DNA from: Rahnella sikkimica
GTDB lineage: Bacteria; Pseudomonadota; Gammaproteobacteria; Enterobacterales; Enterobacteriaceae
Assembly: GCF_002951615.1 (NCBI RefSeq)
Contig: NZ_CP019063.1
Location: 310,001-374,000, forward strand
Length of the DNA: 64,000 nucleotides
Direction: 5' to 3'
Numbering within the stretch: the stretch's first letter is position 1; each line of letters begins with the position of its first letter. The notes beneath the pieces were generated by a model. The model saw only the letters and a list, made by a program, of their open reading frames with translations, ran no database searches and was not told where the DNA came from. Positions 17,459 through 26,216 of this stretch are shown piece by piece. Made by a program: the position numbers and the translations under genes.

Positions 17459-17740
17459 ATGAAAAAGTTAACCGTAATGATGATGTCTGCCTGTCTGATG
17501 ATGGGCGCAGTGAGCACCACCTACGCCGCTGACGCGATGATGAAAAAAGACACCATGGGTCACATGTCCAAAGACTGTATGAAAAAGGACAGCATGAGCA
17601 AAGACTCGATGGCGAAAGACAGCATGGGCAAAGACTGTATGTCCAAAGACAAAATGTCTAAAGACCACATGTCAAAAGACGCGATGAAGAAAGACAGCAT
17701 GTCGAAAGATGGCATGAAAAAAGATGCAATGAGCCAGTAA
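17459..17740 (+). CDS. Secreted MXKDX pentapeptide-repeat, methionine-rich protein
   Basis: The 93-residue precursor has a 23-residue signal peptide ending in STTYA. The 70-residue mature part is an almost pure series of M-x-K-D-x pentapeptides (MSKDC, MKKDS, MSKDS, MAKDS, MGKDC, MSKDK, MSKDH and so on) and contains 15 Met and two Cys (precursor residues 40 and 60). It matches the pentapeptide MXKDX repeat family. In Azospira, a Met-rich periplasmic peptide next to a YedY-type reductase is reported to scavenge hypochlorite by repeated Met oxidation and reduction. The same gene order here suggests such a role. AGAGAAAAGG precedes the ATG; a terminator follows. Confidence 0.9.
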   Translation: MKKLTVMMMSACLMMGAVSTTYAADAMMKKDTMGHMSKDCMKKDSMSKDSMAKDSMGKDCMSKDKMSKDHMSKDAMKKDSMSKDGMKKDAMSQ

Positions 17741-17781
17741 GGCGACGGGTCATTTAATTTTGAATAACCGTGCAATAAAAA

Positions 17782-17808
17782 AGCCGCCTGATGGCGGCTT
17801 TCATTTTA
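17782..17808 (+). terminator. Terminator after the MXKDX gene
   Basis: AGCCGCC (17782-17788), loop TGAT, GGCGGCT (17793-17799), then TTCATTTT, preceded by an A-run. Strong hairpin closing the 15969-17740 operon; it may also act for the convergent yagU gene. Confidence 0.85.
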
Positions 17809-17835
17809 AATAGCGCTCATTTTAAATATAAAGGC

Positions 17836-18393
17836 TCAACGATAAGGCGAATTCAGAGGCACTTCAGCATCAGGTTCATGCGTTATGCGGTTTCGCAAAT
17901 CACGTCGGATCATTTCAATTGCCCAGAACCAGAAGATATGCCCGACTAACTCAGAAAGATATTCATCAAACGGAATATTCGCCAGCGACGGCGACAGCCC
18001 TAACAGCGGGAAGCTAATCCAATGAACTGCAACTGTTGCAATAATACCGGCCAGCGCACCCTGCCATAATTTTACTTTAGGGAATACTTCGGCAACGAGG
18101 CAATAACCCACTGCGAAAACCAAAGAAAATATAATGTGGGTAATATGTACGGGGTTAATGATATGTTCTGAAAATTGGTAGACGGTATGCGTCGGGTCTA
18201 TTCCTAAGTAATCTCTTAAGAAAAGAAAGGGAGGATTGAATTCATCACGACCACCCGAAAAAGTACGGGGAGGTAACGGAACTTCTGCACCCCATTTCAC
18301 GAAGGCTGACATGATGCCAGCAATAATACCGACAAAGAGAGCAACGCCGTATCTGCGACGTTTAGGCTCCGTTAATGCGAAAAAACCCTTCAT
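17836..18393 (-). CDS. yagU: YagU family (DUF1440) inner membrane protein
   Basis: The 185-residue protein closely follows E. coli YagU (204 residues): '[32 protein letters not shown]' at the N-terminus, '[28 protein letters not shown]' in the middle, and '[27 protein letters not shown]' at the end. Four membrane helices are likely. E. coli YagU supports survival in acid; its molecular function is unknown. A region near residue 45 is shorter than in the E. coli protein. A well-conserved CRP site lies about 60-80 bp upstream of the start. Confidence 0.9.
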   Translation of the reverse strand: MKGFFALTEPKRRRYGVALFVGIIAGIMSAFVKWGAEVPLPPRTFSGGRDEFNPPFLFLRDYLGIDPTHTVYQFSEHIINPVHITHIIFSLVFAVGYCLVAEVFPKVKLWQGALAGIIATVAVHWISFPLLGLSPSLANIPFDEYLSELVGHIFWFWAIEMIRRDLRNRITHEPDAEVPLNSPYR

Positions 18394-18450
18394 TCTGTAG
18401 TCCTTTATTGATAAGTGATTCCCTTAAAGAATAATGGCTTATGACGCAAA

Positions 18451-18472
18451 AATTATGATCTGGATCACGTTT
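18451..18472. promoter_or_regulatory. CRP site upstream of yagU
   Basis: The 22 bases from 18451 (AATTATGATCTGGATCACGT plus TT) match 18 of 22 positions of the CRP consensus, with both TGATC and GATCAC half-sites. It lies 58-79 bp upstream of the yagU start, a position suited to activation. Confidence 0.65.
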
Positions 18473-18620
18473 TCATAGGATATGTAAACAACGGTAAATA
18501 ATTAACCGTTAAAGCTTCCGCGTTACACTAAACCCTTACAATATTAACACCAAAAATGGACATTCAACTTCATCATTCTCAACGATATCATGACCTATGA
18601 AATCATAAAGGAATAATAAA

Positions 18621-19211
18621 ATGAATGTTATGTACATAGACCAATCTACGTATCATCAGCAGGGATTATCATCACTTTTGGATGATTTCATTATTGATTG
18701 CTATAAAACCGCAGATGAAGCGGCGCGTGTTTTTAATATATCAAACGGAGAATTACATCCAGTGCCATTTGTGATTTTCGATTTGCCCGCACATTTCCTT
18801 TCGGCAATCGCGCAAATTGAATACCTGGCCTATATGAAGAGGGAACATGGCGTAAAGTTAATTTTCTTTTCGGATTTCAAGAAAAATCGGGTGAGTTACC
18901 ATCCTGACCGCATCACAGCAGACTTCTTTATCGATAAAAACCTGCCGTCTCAAACTCTCCTTAACGTAATGAACGGAATTATTAACACGAATAAGAACGT
19001 CGAACCCTTTTCAAATCCTGTCAACAAAGCGCTCACTGAAAAAGAAATTATCTTTTTATGTTGTTTATTCGCGAATGGTTCCATTGAAGGTGTCGCGAGA
19101 GCCAGCCGTAAAAATCCCAAAACACTCTACAGTTATCAGGCAAATTTGGTTAAGAAACTCAACCTCAGGAACAGTCTTCACCTGTATAAAGCCTTTATCC
19201 ATAACGATTGA
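18621..19211 (+). CDS. LuxR-type helix-turn-helix regulator
   Basis: The 196-residue protein has a C-terminal LuxR/GerE-like DNA-binding region: 'LTEKEIIFLCCLFANGSIEGVARASRKNPKTLYSYQANLVKKLNLRNSLHLYKAF'. The N-terminal 120 residues (MNVMYIDQSTYHQQG...) look like a degenerate receiver domain, as in RcsB-like or fimbrial regulators; I cannot point to a sure phospho-acceptor Asp. The gene is AT-rich and lies next to, and convergent with, the class 5 fimbrial operon, so control of fimbriae is a fair guess but not shown. Confidence 0.7.
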   Translation: MNVMYIDQSTYHQQGLSSLLDDFIIDCYKTADEAARVFNISNGELHPVPFVIFDLPAHFLSAIAQIEYLAYMKREHGVKLIFFSDFKKNRVSYHPDRITADFFIDKNLPSQTLLNVMNGIINTNKNVEPFSNPVNKALTEKEIIFLCCLFANGSIEGVARASRKNPKTLYSYQANLVKKLNLRNSLHLYKAFIHND

Positions 19212-19252
19212 GTCACCCGTTTTTAATGAGTGACTGCATGATTTAAATGAGG

Positions 19253-20416
19253 TTATTGCGTTGTCGGGGTAAAAATAACTCTGAGCGTTCCGCTATAACG
19301 CCCCGCTGTTTTCGACGATAAGATGAAAGAAGGGGTAATTAATTCCATCGGGGCGGGAACACATAATACGGAATTTCTCTGGCCCGGTAAGACGACGCGG
19401 CGCAATACCCCTTTATTCGTCCCGCTCCAGACGATCTCACTGCCGTTCTGCACCACCTGACGCCCTTTAGTCAGCGGATTTACCACTTCAACGGAATAAT
19501 CCAGACGATCTTGCGCCAGATTTTTATTCCCGCCCTGACGATATACAGAGAACAACCCGGTGGCGCGGGCGGGTGCGGCGGATCCTTCGTCCTGAAAAAT
19601 TAAACTCACCCGGTTGCTGTCCGAATTATTGCCATCATACAAACACATATCCAGAGAGCGAGTGCCTGCCACATTGGTTGTACCGCGTCCGCCGGGGAAT
19701 ATTTTCAGCCCCAGATCCACATTGGCGGCCGCATTACCAAACTCAGGCAGGTAGATCTGCTGATTGCCGTAATCCGTGACTTTAAACGCCAGGGTTGCAA
19801 TCCAGTCGCCTAACTTTGTCGCATTGGTACAACCGATGCTGATATTCTGGGAATTACCGGTACAGGTTGTTGGCCACTGCATCAGCGACATTTTCAGGGT
19901 CGCACTCCAGGTTCCGGCCGAGGGGAATTTACTCAATTCGGACGACGGCAGATAAGCAGAAAAGTCCGTCCCGTCACCACGCGGCGTTACCGCACCCCCG
20001 AACGCATTCAGCGGAACCAGGTTGGAAGCTATCACCACGTTATTCAGTGATCTTCGTTTGGTGAGATAAACATTCAGCACCAGCGTCTGTTTCGTGGTGC
20101 TTTCTGTGAAAGTCACCGACACGGGGTACGGCGCAGGAGTGGCTTCCAGCCAGACGGGGAACGTCGGGCAGGCCCCGTATGGATTGCTGGTACGTGACTG
20201 ACAAACCAGCGTATTTCGCCCCCATTTCGGCGCATCATTCGTGTCATAACCGCCGTTTTCGTTTGACCAGATCGGCAGCTGTGCGGGCACGGACATCCGG
20301 TCGAAGGTGACCGCCACGCTGGTGTTACGCCCCGACGGCGTAAGCGTTGCCGCCTGCACCTGAACGCCAGTCATCCACCCAACCAGCGCCAGCCCCGCGA
20401 TAAATCTGAGTTGCAT
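19253..20416 (-). CDS. Class 5 fimbrial tip adhesin (CfaE/CblD-like)
   Basis: The 387-residue protein has a signal peptide (cut near residue 22, VQA-A) and the pattern of CfaE/CblD tip adhesins: an N-terminal adhesin domain with 'VAVTFDRMSVPAQLPIWSN' and a pilin-like C-terminal domain. Cys pairs at 'TLVCQSRTSNPYGACP', 'TTCTGNSQNISIGCTN' and 'DMCLYDG...VLCVP' suggest three disulfides. It is the last gene of the operon and starts 9 bp after the usher stop. The tip protein starts fibre assembly and binds the host or surface receptor; the receptor is unknown here. Confidence 0.88.
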   Translation of the reverse strand: MQLRFIAGLALVGWMTGVQVQAATLTPSGRNTSVAVTFDRMSVPAQLPIWSNENGGYDTNDAPKWGRNTLVCQSRTSNPYGACPTFPVWLEATPAPYPVSVTFTESTTKQTLVLNVYLTKRRSLNNVVIASNLVPLNAFGGAVTPRGDGTDFSAYLPSSELSKFPSAGTWSATLKMSLMQWPTTCTGNSQNISIGCTNATKLGDWIATLAFKVTDYGNQQIYLPEFGNAAANVDLGLKIFPGGRGTTNVAGTRSLDMCLYDGNNSDSNRVSLIFQDEGSAAPARATGLFSVYRQGGNKNLAQDRLDYSVEVVNPLTKGRQVVQNGSEIVWSGTNKGVLRRVVLPGQRNSVLCVPAPMELITPSFILSSKTAGRYSGTLRVIFTPTTQ

Positions 20417-20425
20417 ACAAAATCC

Positions 20426-23164
20426 TTATTGTTGTTCCTGCCGGAAAGACTGTTCACGGGCGAGAGGGACGTCGTCCGCGCGCCGCGTAGCGATCAGCAT
20501 TTTTGCCTGCTGCTGAACGTTCTGCGGTATTGATGCAAGGCTGATCGCCTCGCAGCCGGTGTCTCCGACGTAGCGCACGACGTCATGGGTACTTTTGACC
20601 TTCATTTCACAGCGATACATCTGCATCCCACGCGCCATATACAAATCCTTCATGCGGTGATCGGTTTCAGCGGTAAATCCTCCCTGCCCTAAACCTGACC
20701 AGCTGACAACATTGAGCGGAATTGCGTCTTCAAGCGGGGTTTGCTGATTGATCATCAACCTGCCGAGATAGGTGTAACGCGAAACGATATTCACCTTGCC
20801 GACCAGCATCCGGCCCGGCGAGATAAACAGCGAGCGGCGTCCGGCACCCTGCGTGATTTCACTGCGCATACCGGCGGTAGATTCCACCGAATCATTGATG
20901 CTGATATTGCTCTGCGTGTAAGCCGGAACACTGAACAGCGTGCGGCCGGTGCCGTGCAGGCTTGCGCTCCCCGCGCCGTCTACTGAGACATCCACACGGG
21001 TATCACGGCTGTCATCCGTGCTGTCGACGCTCAGCCCCACCGCGGCACCCGGCAGACCGTTGCCCCATTTTCCCCAGTACAGGCCCGATCGTGCCACAGC
21101 CATTGAAGAGTTATAGCTGCCGCTGCTGCTAAAGCGCTGGCCGGACGAACCCGAGGACGCCGAACTCACTGCCAGGCTGCCGCTGCCGTATTCGCCACCG
21201 GTTTTACCGTAGACCGACGCATTCAGGGTGTTCTCCTGATTACCGTTGAGATTCACACCGATTTCCTGCTGATTCTGCGCATCGAAATACCAGTTCTGCG
21301 CCACGTTGTAGCCGACCTGATTTCTATTGCTGCGATCTGACTGATAAGTCATGCCCAGTGAGCTGTAGTTCGAGCGCGCATCAATGGTTGGCGTGCTGAC
21401 GCGCGAGAGCGAAACCGACAGGAATCCCCCGTTATCACGTTTCATGCCGGTACTGTTGGTGCGCGTAAAAAGGTTGGCGCTGGTATTGATGTTGATACCG
21501 TTGAAGCTGAATCCACGCCCGAGCCCTGCCTGCCACGTGTTGGTTTTTGTTTTGCTGTAAATATTGCGGCGGGTCCACACCGGCACGACGTCGTCGTCAT
21601 CTCGCTGTGCAGGTATCACGTTGCGGCCTTCATTTTCGCTGGCACTGTAACCGGCGTTCACATACCAGCTTTTGACGGGCACGCTGAACATCAGGCTGCT
21701 GCTCTGGTAGCACCCGCTGAAACCATATTGTCCGCCGTTGTTGCTGTAGCAATCCTGCGCATAGAGGGCGCTGCGGTAGAAACTGAGAGAGAAACCGTCG
21801 TTATAAGAGACTTGCTGGATATTGCCGCGCGAGCCTTCGCTGCCTTTCAGGTAGCTGAAACGGGTCGCCAGAATGCCGTCAAGCAGTGCGTTGTCGAATC
21901 CGTGACTCCAGTCGAGAGCGCTTTCGACAAAATGGTTACGGTTGGTCATCGCGACACCGCCGGTCAGCGCAGTCTCAAGATTCAGCGGGATTTTGATCCC
22001 CGCCTGAATCACGCGGCGGTCGGCACCATTTTGCGATTCCGCGCCATTACTTTGCCTATCCTGCCCTGGAATAGCGCCGCCCTGCACAAACCACTCAACG
22101 TTTTGACTGGTGGAACTGCCTGTCCGGCTGAAAGGTACCTGCTCAGTGCGCGAAAGCTGATTGTCTTCATACACGCGCAGCGTCACGGTGTAACTGCCAT
22201 TGGGAAACGCCGTGGTGTCGAGGTTTTGCGTGCCCGCATTCAGGTAAAAAGTGCCCAGGAGTTGCTGATCACGATAGGCATCAATGCGCGACGGACGGGT
22301 AATAAAGACCGTCACCGGCGTACCCTGTGTGGTCTGAGTACTGTTAACCCAGGCCAGCGTGGAACCCACGCGCGCGCCTTCGATAGTGCTGAGCGGCAAC
22401 TGGCTTAATGTGATGTTTCCGCCAGCGTTGCTGAAAATGTCCCGCGAATCCATGCGTCCGGCCTGGACGTAGTAACGCTTGCCCAGATCGCGGCGCAGAA
22501 ACGCGTTATTGAAGCGAACTTCCTGATGATTTTGCTGACGGTATTTCTGCGCAAGGTAATCCCAGTCAACACCGGCATAGCTGTTTTGCGTCAATCCCAG
22601 TGCGCCCGCGCCTTGCAGGGATAACGACTGGTCACCGCTGTTGGTCACGAAATTGATATTTTGCTGATGAATAAATGCCGCTTCGGTTTCAGCGGTCTGT
22701 TCGTAATACGGCGAGGCATTGCCTGCGGAAAGGGGAATAAATTCCGGGCCAAGGAAGAGCGCAACTTTGGCATTATTTTCGTCATAGATAAGCGCGACGG
22801 TATCGGTGTCCAGATAGTCACATCCGGCCACCCCGCCGTTACTGCTGCAAGCCAGATTGCCGTTGCGCGCCAGAGGTTGACGGATCAGGCCGTCTAAGCG
22901 CTTTTCCTGCTGCGGGTTCTTCTGATAATGCTGCATGACCGCGCGGGCGATCTCTTCCGGTTTCAGGAAGGTGACGGTATCGAGTGAAACAGTGGCTTCG
23001 AAAAGTCCGAGCGATTGTCCGTAGACAGAAAGATTGACCCACAGAGTCTGCCCGGTGACCAGCGATTCAAAACCCGGCGGGACCTGCGTCGCTGCGCGGA
23101 CAGAAAGAGAGGGGATCAGGGTAATGAAAGAGGCTATTAAAACAACGCGAATATTGACCTTCAT
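20426..23164 (-). CDS. Class 5 fimbrial usher (CfaC/CblC-like)
   Basis: This 912-residue outer-membrane usher has a signal peptide (cut near residue 24, VRA-A), an N-terminal chaperone-binding region, a beta-barrel with plug ('NLDTTAFPNGSYTVTLRVYEDNQLSRTEQVPFSR'), and a C-terminal domain ('DVVRYVGDTGCEAISLASIP'). Length and motifs fit the CfaC/CooC/CblC group of alpha-fimbriae rather than the gamma FimD group. It secretes and polymerises the pilin encoded just upstream and the tip adhesin encoded just downstream. A GC hairpin (23193-23209) lies between the pilin and usher genes. Confidence 0.9.
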   Translation of the reverse strand: MKVNIRVVLIASFITLIPSLSVRAATQVPPGFESLVTGQTLWVNLSVYGQSLGLFEATVSLDTVTFLKPEEIARAVMQHYQKNPQQEKRLDGLIRQPLARNGNLACSSNGGVAGCDYLDTDTVALIYDENNAKVALFLGPEFIPLSAGNASPYYEQTAETEAAFIHQQNINFVTNSGDQSLSLQGAGALGLTQNSYAGVDWDYLAQKYRQQNHQEVRFNNAFLRRDLGKRYYVQAGRMDSRDIFSNAGGNITLSQLPLSTIEGARVGSTLAWVNSTQTTQGTPVTVFITRPSRIDAYRDQQLLGTFYLNAGTQNLDTTAFPNGSYTVTLRVYEDNQLSRTEQVPFSRTGSSTSQNVEWFVQGGAIPGQDRQSNGAESQNGADRRVIQAGIKIPLNLETALTGGVAMTNRNHFVESALDWSHGFDNALLDGILATRFSYLKGSEGSRGNIQQVSYNDGFSLSFYRSALYAQDCYSNNGGQYGFSGCYQSSSLMFSVPVKSWYVNAGYSASENEGRNVIPAQRDDDDVVPVWTRRNIYSKTKTNTWQAGLGRGFSFNGININTSANLFTRTNSTGMKRDNGGFLSVSLSRVSTPTIDARSNYSSLGMTYQSDRSNRNQVGYNVAQNWYFDAQNQQEIGVNLNGNQENTLNASVYGKTGGEYGSGSLAVSSASSGSSGQRFSSSGSYNSSMAVARSGLYWGKWGNGLPGAAVGLSVDSTDDSRDTRVDVSVDGAGSASLHGTGRTLFSVPAYTQSNISINDSVESTAGMRSEITQGAGRRSLFISPGRMLVGKVNIVSRYTYLGRLMINQQTPLEDAIPLNVVSWSGLGQGGFTAETDHRMKDLYMARGMQMYRCEMKVKSTHDVVRYVGDTGCEAISLASIPQNVQQQAKMLIATRRADDVPLAREQSFRQEQQ

Positions 23165-23192
23165 TACAGCGTCCTGCTGAAAAGAATAATAA

Positions 23193-23209
23193 GGGGGCAG
23201 ACCGCCCCC
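23193..23209 (-). terminator. Hairpin between pilin and usher genes, probable attenuator
   Basis: GGGGGC (23193-23198) and GCCCCC (23204-23209) form a strong stem; on the minus strand it is followed by TTATTATTCTTTTC. Partial termination here would give more pilin than usher message, a common arrangement in fimbrial operons. Confidence 0.65.
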
Positions 23210-23238
23210 CGTAATAATCGATCAGGCAATCCGGGCAA

Positions 23239-23742
23239 TCAACTCTGCGTCGTTGCCTGTGTAATTAACAGGCTGACCACGCCGGAATAGGTACCGGTCG
23301 TCAGAGGCGCGAGGGTTGTCTGAGAAATTTTCAACGGCAGGATTGAGGAGCCATTGGTGTTACCCGCCGGGAACAAGTTAGCGTAAGTAAAAGGCGTCGG
23401 CGTTGTTGTGATCGTTTTAAGATCCGCACCCAGTGTCACTTTCAGCGGCACAGCCGTGCCGCTGGTAGCTTCGTTTAACTGCGCAGCACTCACCAGCGCA
23501 ACGTTAATGTTCGCAGTGGCTGAATTTGACCAGATCTTGGTGTTGAGTGAATAGGTAGACAAACCCCGGCCCGGAATATATTGCATAGTAATTGTGCCCG
23601 GTAATGCAGTGCCGTCCGCCTGTGTCATATCCACTGTGGCATCGACGTTGGCATTAACAGTAATATCTTTCTGCACAGCCTGTGCATTAAATGCAGCCGT
23701 TAATACTGTCGCGATGAAAAGTGGTTTAATTAATTTTTGCAT
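23239..23742 (-). CDS. Class 5 major fimbrial subunit (CfaB/CblA-like)
   Basis: From ATG 23742 the protein has 167 residues, with a signal peptide cut after FNAQA and a mature part beginning VQKDITVNANVDATVDM, typical of CFA/I-group major pilins. The C-terminus 'GTYSGVVSLLITQATTQS' is also characteristic. The fold lacks the paired Cys of type 1 pilins, as expected for this class. I chose 23742 over an in-frame ATG at 23754 because GGAG lies at a good distance from it. It follows the chaperone gene and precedes the hairpin and usher. Confidence 0.88.
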   Translation of the reverse strand: MQKLIKPLFIATVLTAAFNAQAVQKDITVNANVDATVDMTQADGTALPGTITMQYIPGRGLSTYSLNTKIWSNSATANINVALVSAAQLNEATSGTAVPLKVTLGADLKTITTTPTPFTYANLFPAGNTNGSSILPLKISQTTLAPLTTGTYSGVVSLLITQATTQS

Positions 23743-23830
23743 TTGTAGCTCCATGAAAATCCATGTAATGGTCTTAAATGACCGTGTCGTCGGTGATGAA
23801 CCGTCTCATAACAAACAGGTTGTTATTCCC

Positions 23831-24643
23831 TTAGAACATGCTGGCCGTATTCTCAATAGCGTACTCATTCAGGCTTTTCGAGTTCTGATCAACATATTTA
23901 ATTCTTATTTCATGTGCTGAATTTAATTGCGCAGGCGTCCACGATTTCAATATCAGAGTTTCGTCCGGGTAGACCGTGGTATGTTCTTTTTTCCACTGGC
24001 AACTCCCGCCCGTACTCCCCTGCGGGCAGATCCCCACCTCACGAATAACAATGCGCACTGTGCCGGTATTTTTTACTTCACTGCCCGTTAACTGACGCAA
24101 AGATAACACCGCATTCTTTGGCAGAATATGCACAAGTACGCCCCAGACTAAATTGATACCGACCTGATTGGATATTTTATTATCCTGCCCGGATTTATCT
24201 TTCAGCTCATCGGGCGAACCGACAGCCTCAAAATATACACGCCAGGCCGTTTCCTTTTCCGGCGGTTGTAACGAGATCAGACGAATAATCCGTTGTGACC
24301 CCGAAGCCAGTGCAAATTTGTCCGGCGTGGTAATCAGCGAGGGTGAAACGGCATCCTTAACCCATATTTCCTTTTCAAAGGGGGTCGCAGGGCGTTCGAT
24401 TTTCTTAATGCTGACTTTAATAAACTGCGCCTCACCGCTTTGGGATAAGGTTTGAATCTGCGCTGCGCCCTGGTTATTTAGCGTCACTTCCATCGGATAG
24501 ACACTCATATTTGCGCAGGCAGCATTGATGCCTAAAAAAGTCATGGGTATCAGTGAGAAACGCAGTATCCCGGCAATCTTTTTTTTACAAAATTGCCCAA
24601 GAGAAATGTTGTGGCGCAGGGACTGATGACGTGACTCATCCAT
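23831..24643 (-). CDS. Class 5 periplasmic fimbrial chaperone (CfaA/CblB-like)
   Basis: The 270-residue product has an N-terminal extension and hydrophobic segment (residues about 24-45, ending NAACA) before the chaperone domain ('MSVYPMEVTLNNQGAAQIQ'). The chaperone landmarks include 'FIKVSIKKIERPATPFEKE', 'FALASGSQRIIRLIS' and a C-terminal Cys pair ('ICPQGSTGGSCQWKK'). The chaperone is first in the operon, then pilin, usher and tip, the order of cfaABCE/cblBACD. AGGA precedes the ATG; TSS is probably in the AT-rich region upstream. Confidence 0.87.
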   Translation of the reverse strand: MDESRHQSLRHNISLGQFCKKKIAGILRFSLIPMTFLGINAACANMSVYPMEVTLNNQGAAQIQTLSQSGEAQFIKVSIKKIERPATPFEKEIWVKDAVSPSLITTPDKFALASGSQRIIRLISLQPPEKETAWRVYFEAVGSPDELKDKSGQDNKISNQVGINLVWGVLVHILPKNAVLSLRQLTGSEVKNTGTVRIVIREVGICPQGSTGGSCQWKKEHTTVYPDETLILKSWTPAQLNSAHEIRIKYVDQNSKSLNEYAIENTASMF

Positions 24644-25115
24644 GATAAATCCTTATAAATTCCATTAAAAAACGTGCCGGCAATTCCCTCTCCAGAGGGT
24701 TCTGCCTGTTTACCCGGACTTCTGAATCCGCGGGAATAACCTGGCGATAAGAAAATTCTCACATGGCGTTTGTTAAGTCACTGTCCATTTTTGTGGTTAA
24801 TTTTTTTAGAGGGAATAACCGAAAAAAACCTCCTGCAAGAAAACCAACATAACTCGATGAAACCATTAATTAAAATCCGAAAAATAATAAATACTGTATG
24901 ACTTAAACAAATCATATCTCTGAACAAAATAAGATCAACTCTTATGCAAATTCGTTAATGGAGTGTTAGGATTAAACCTAGAGTGATTAATCAGACCTTT
25001 TAGAACTTTAACAAAAACACATCACACTCCCGTCGCCATATAGCATTCTAAACTGTTTCTCAACACGCTTGAAATTAACGCTAAATAACAATTGCGATAT
25101 TTTTTAATTTGTAAT
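24644..25115. other. AT-rich region upstream of the fimbrial operon
   Basis: This 470-bp divergent region is markedly AT-rich and holds no gene that I can support. It should contain the promoters of the fimbrial operon (minus) and of the unknown regulator (plus). Its composition would suit H-NS binding, an inference. I could not fix promoter boxes with confidence. Confidence 0.5.
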
Positions 25116-26036
25116 ATGACACCAGGCAAAGTAAGCATCGAAATGAAGAGCAAACAAGAACTCAGGGATTTCATTTCTCATCGTGCAGAAGAGATTAAAT
25201 CTCATCAGGATATAGAGTTAGTCATGCAGAGACATTACAAACTTATGTTTAAACTTTATCTGACTAAACCCCTCTATTTTAAGGTTATTTTCAAAGCCAA
25301 TCGTTTTATTATTGGAACAGCGGTAATGACTTATTTTTTCACGACAGAGAATCCCACGCTCCGCCATGTGAAAGACTTCTGTAAGACGACGGGGTTAATC
25401 AGTGAAAATACCGTGGACTCATTCCTGCTATTTATTCGTGTGGGCGGAAGAATGGACGTTAAAAAGGATCCGCTGGATAAACGGAAGCTAAACTATACGG
25501 TGACATCAAAAGCACAGGATGAAACCCGCGCGCTCATCAATACCATGATGATCCCCTACGGCATGTTGTATCCGGATTTCGATGTTTCCCGCTGTCTGAA
25601 AATGGAAAATTTCAACGCTGAATATTTTCGTAAATACTCGGAAATCATACTCAATCAGATCTATTTATTCGATATGGTGCCCGATTGTAAGGAGTTCATT
25701 TTCAGGGACGCCGGACACATGATTCTTATGGATTTGTACATCGAAAGCATCCGCCAGCAGAATGCGGTGATCGGGTATAACTATCTGAAAGCTTCGCTGA
25801 AATGCGGGGTTTCCCGTTCACACATCAAGCGATGCCTGAAAGCCGCAGAGACCGGTGGCCTGCTGAGGCTTGATACCACCAATAACACGATCGTTTTGCA
25901 TCTGTCCTTCATGCAAATGGCGCTCAACTACTTTTCCGTTTACATGGCGATGGTCGAGTATGGGCTTCGCGGACTGCCCGATGTGGCACGCCCCGCTGAT
26001 ACCGTTGTCGCAGACGGCCTCTCCGTCCCTCTCTGA
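25116..26036 (+). CDS. Unknown protein with a possible winged-helix domain, fimbria-linked
   Basis: I do not recognise this protein (306 residues from ATG 25116). It appears cytosolic with no signal peptide. Residues 75-120 ('PTLRHVKDFCKTTGLISENTVDSFLLFIRVGGRMDVKKDPLDKRKLNYTVT' region) and 'LKASLKCGVSRSHIKRCLKAAETGGLLRLDTTNNTIVL' near the C-terminus look like two winged-helix segments, so a regulator of the divergent fimbrial operon is likely. The start is uncertain: TTG 25092, ATG 25116 and ATG 25143 are in frame, and none has a convincing ribosome-binding site. The 5' half is AT-rich, which suggests it arrived with the fimbriae. Confidence 0.6.
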   Translation: MTPGKVSIEMKSKQELRDFISHRAEEIKSHQDIELVMQRHYKLMFKLYLTKPLYFKVIFKANRFIIGTAVMTYFFTTENPTLRHVKDFCKTTGLISENTVDSFLLFIRVGGRMDVKKDPLDKRKLNYTVTSKAQDETRALINTMMIPYGMLYPDFDVSRCLKMENFNAEYFRKYSEIILNQIYLFDMVPDCKEFIFRDAGHMILMDLYIESIRQQNAVIGYNYLKASLKCGVSRSHIKRCLKAAETGGLLRLDTTNNTIVLHLSFMQMALNYFSVYMAMVEYGLRGLPDVARPADTVVADGLSVPL

Positions 26037-26072
26037 GGGATAAACCGGAGGCTTGAAAACTCACTGCTCGAA

Positions 26073-26094
26073 AATTGTGCTTCAGATCACATTT
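26073..26094 (+). promoter_or_regulatory. CRP site upstream of cscB
   Basis: The 22 bases from AATTGTGCTTCAGATCAC to ATTT match 18 of 22 consensus CRP positions, including an intact AGATCACATTT half. It lies just before the first sucrose operator and fits catabolite control of a sugar operon. Confidence 0.7.
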
Positions 26095-26100
26095 CGAATA

Positions 26101-26114
26101 TGTTAACGTTAACA
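26101..26114 (+). promoter_or_regulatory. CscR-type operator 1
   Basis: TGTTAACGTTAACA is a perfect 14-bp palindrome with the central CG of LacI-family operators. The identical 12-bp core recurs at 26166, with 64 bp between centres. Confidence 0.75.
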
Positions 26115-26165
26115 CTTGTGATTAACATCATGAAATCACCCTACTACGTCTGTGAAAAGCAAAAA

Positions 26166-26177
26166 GTTAACGTTAAC
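26166..26177 (+). promoter_or_regulatory. CscR-type operator 2
   Basis: GTTAACGTTAAC repeats the core of operator 1, 40 bp before the cscB start. The pair, about six helical turns apart, may allow looping by the LacI-type repressor encoded at 28933. Confidence 0.75.
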
Positions 26178-26216
26178 AATGTGGTCTACACATTCGAAAA
26201 ATGAACGGACACACAC

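Noticed and set aside
17560..17740. Short tandem DNA repeats as a possible CRISPR-like array
   Set aside because: They encode in-frame MXKDX pentapeptides after a signal peptide; repeats are 15 bp without spacers.
21728..22408. Plus-strand open frame of 226 codons
   Set aside because: Antisense to the fimbrial usher, no family features.
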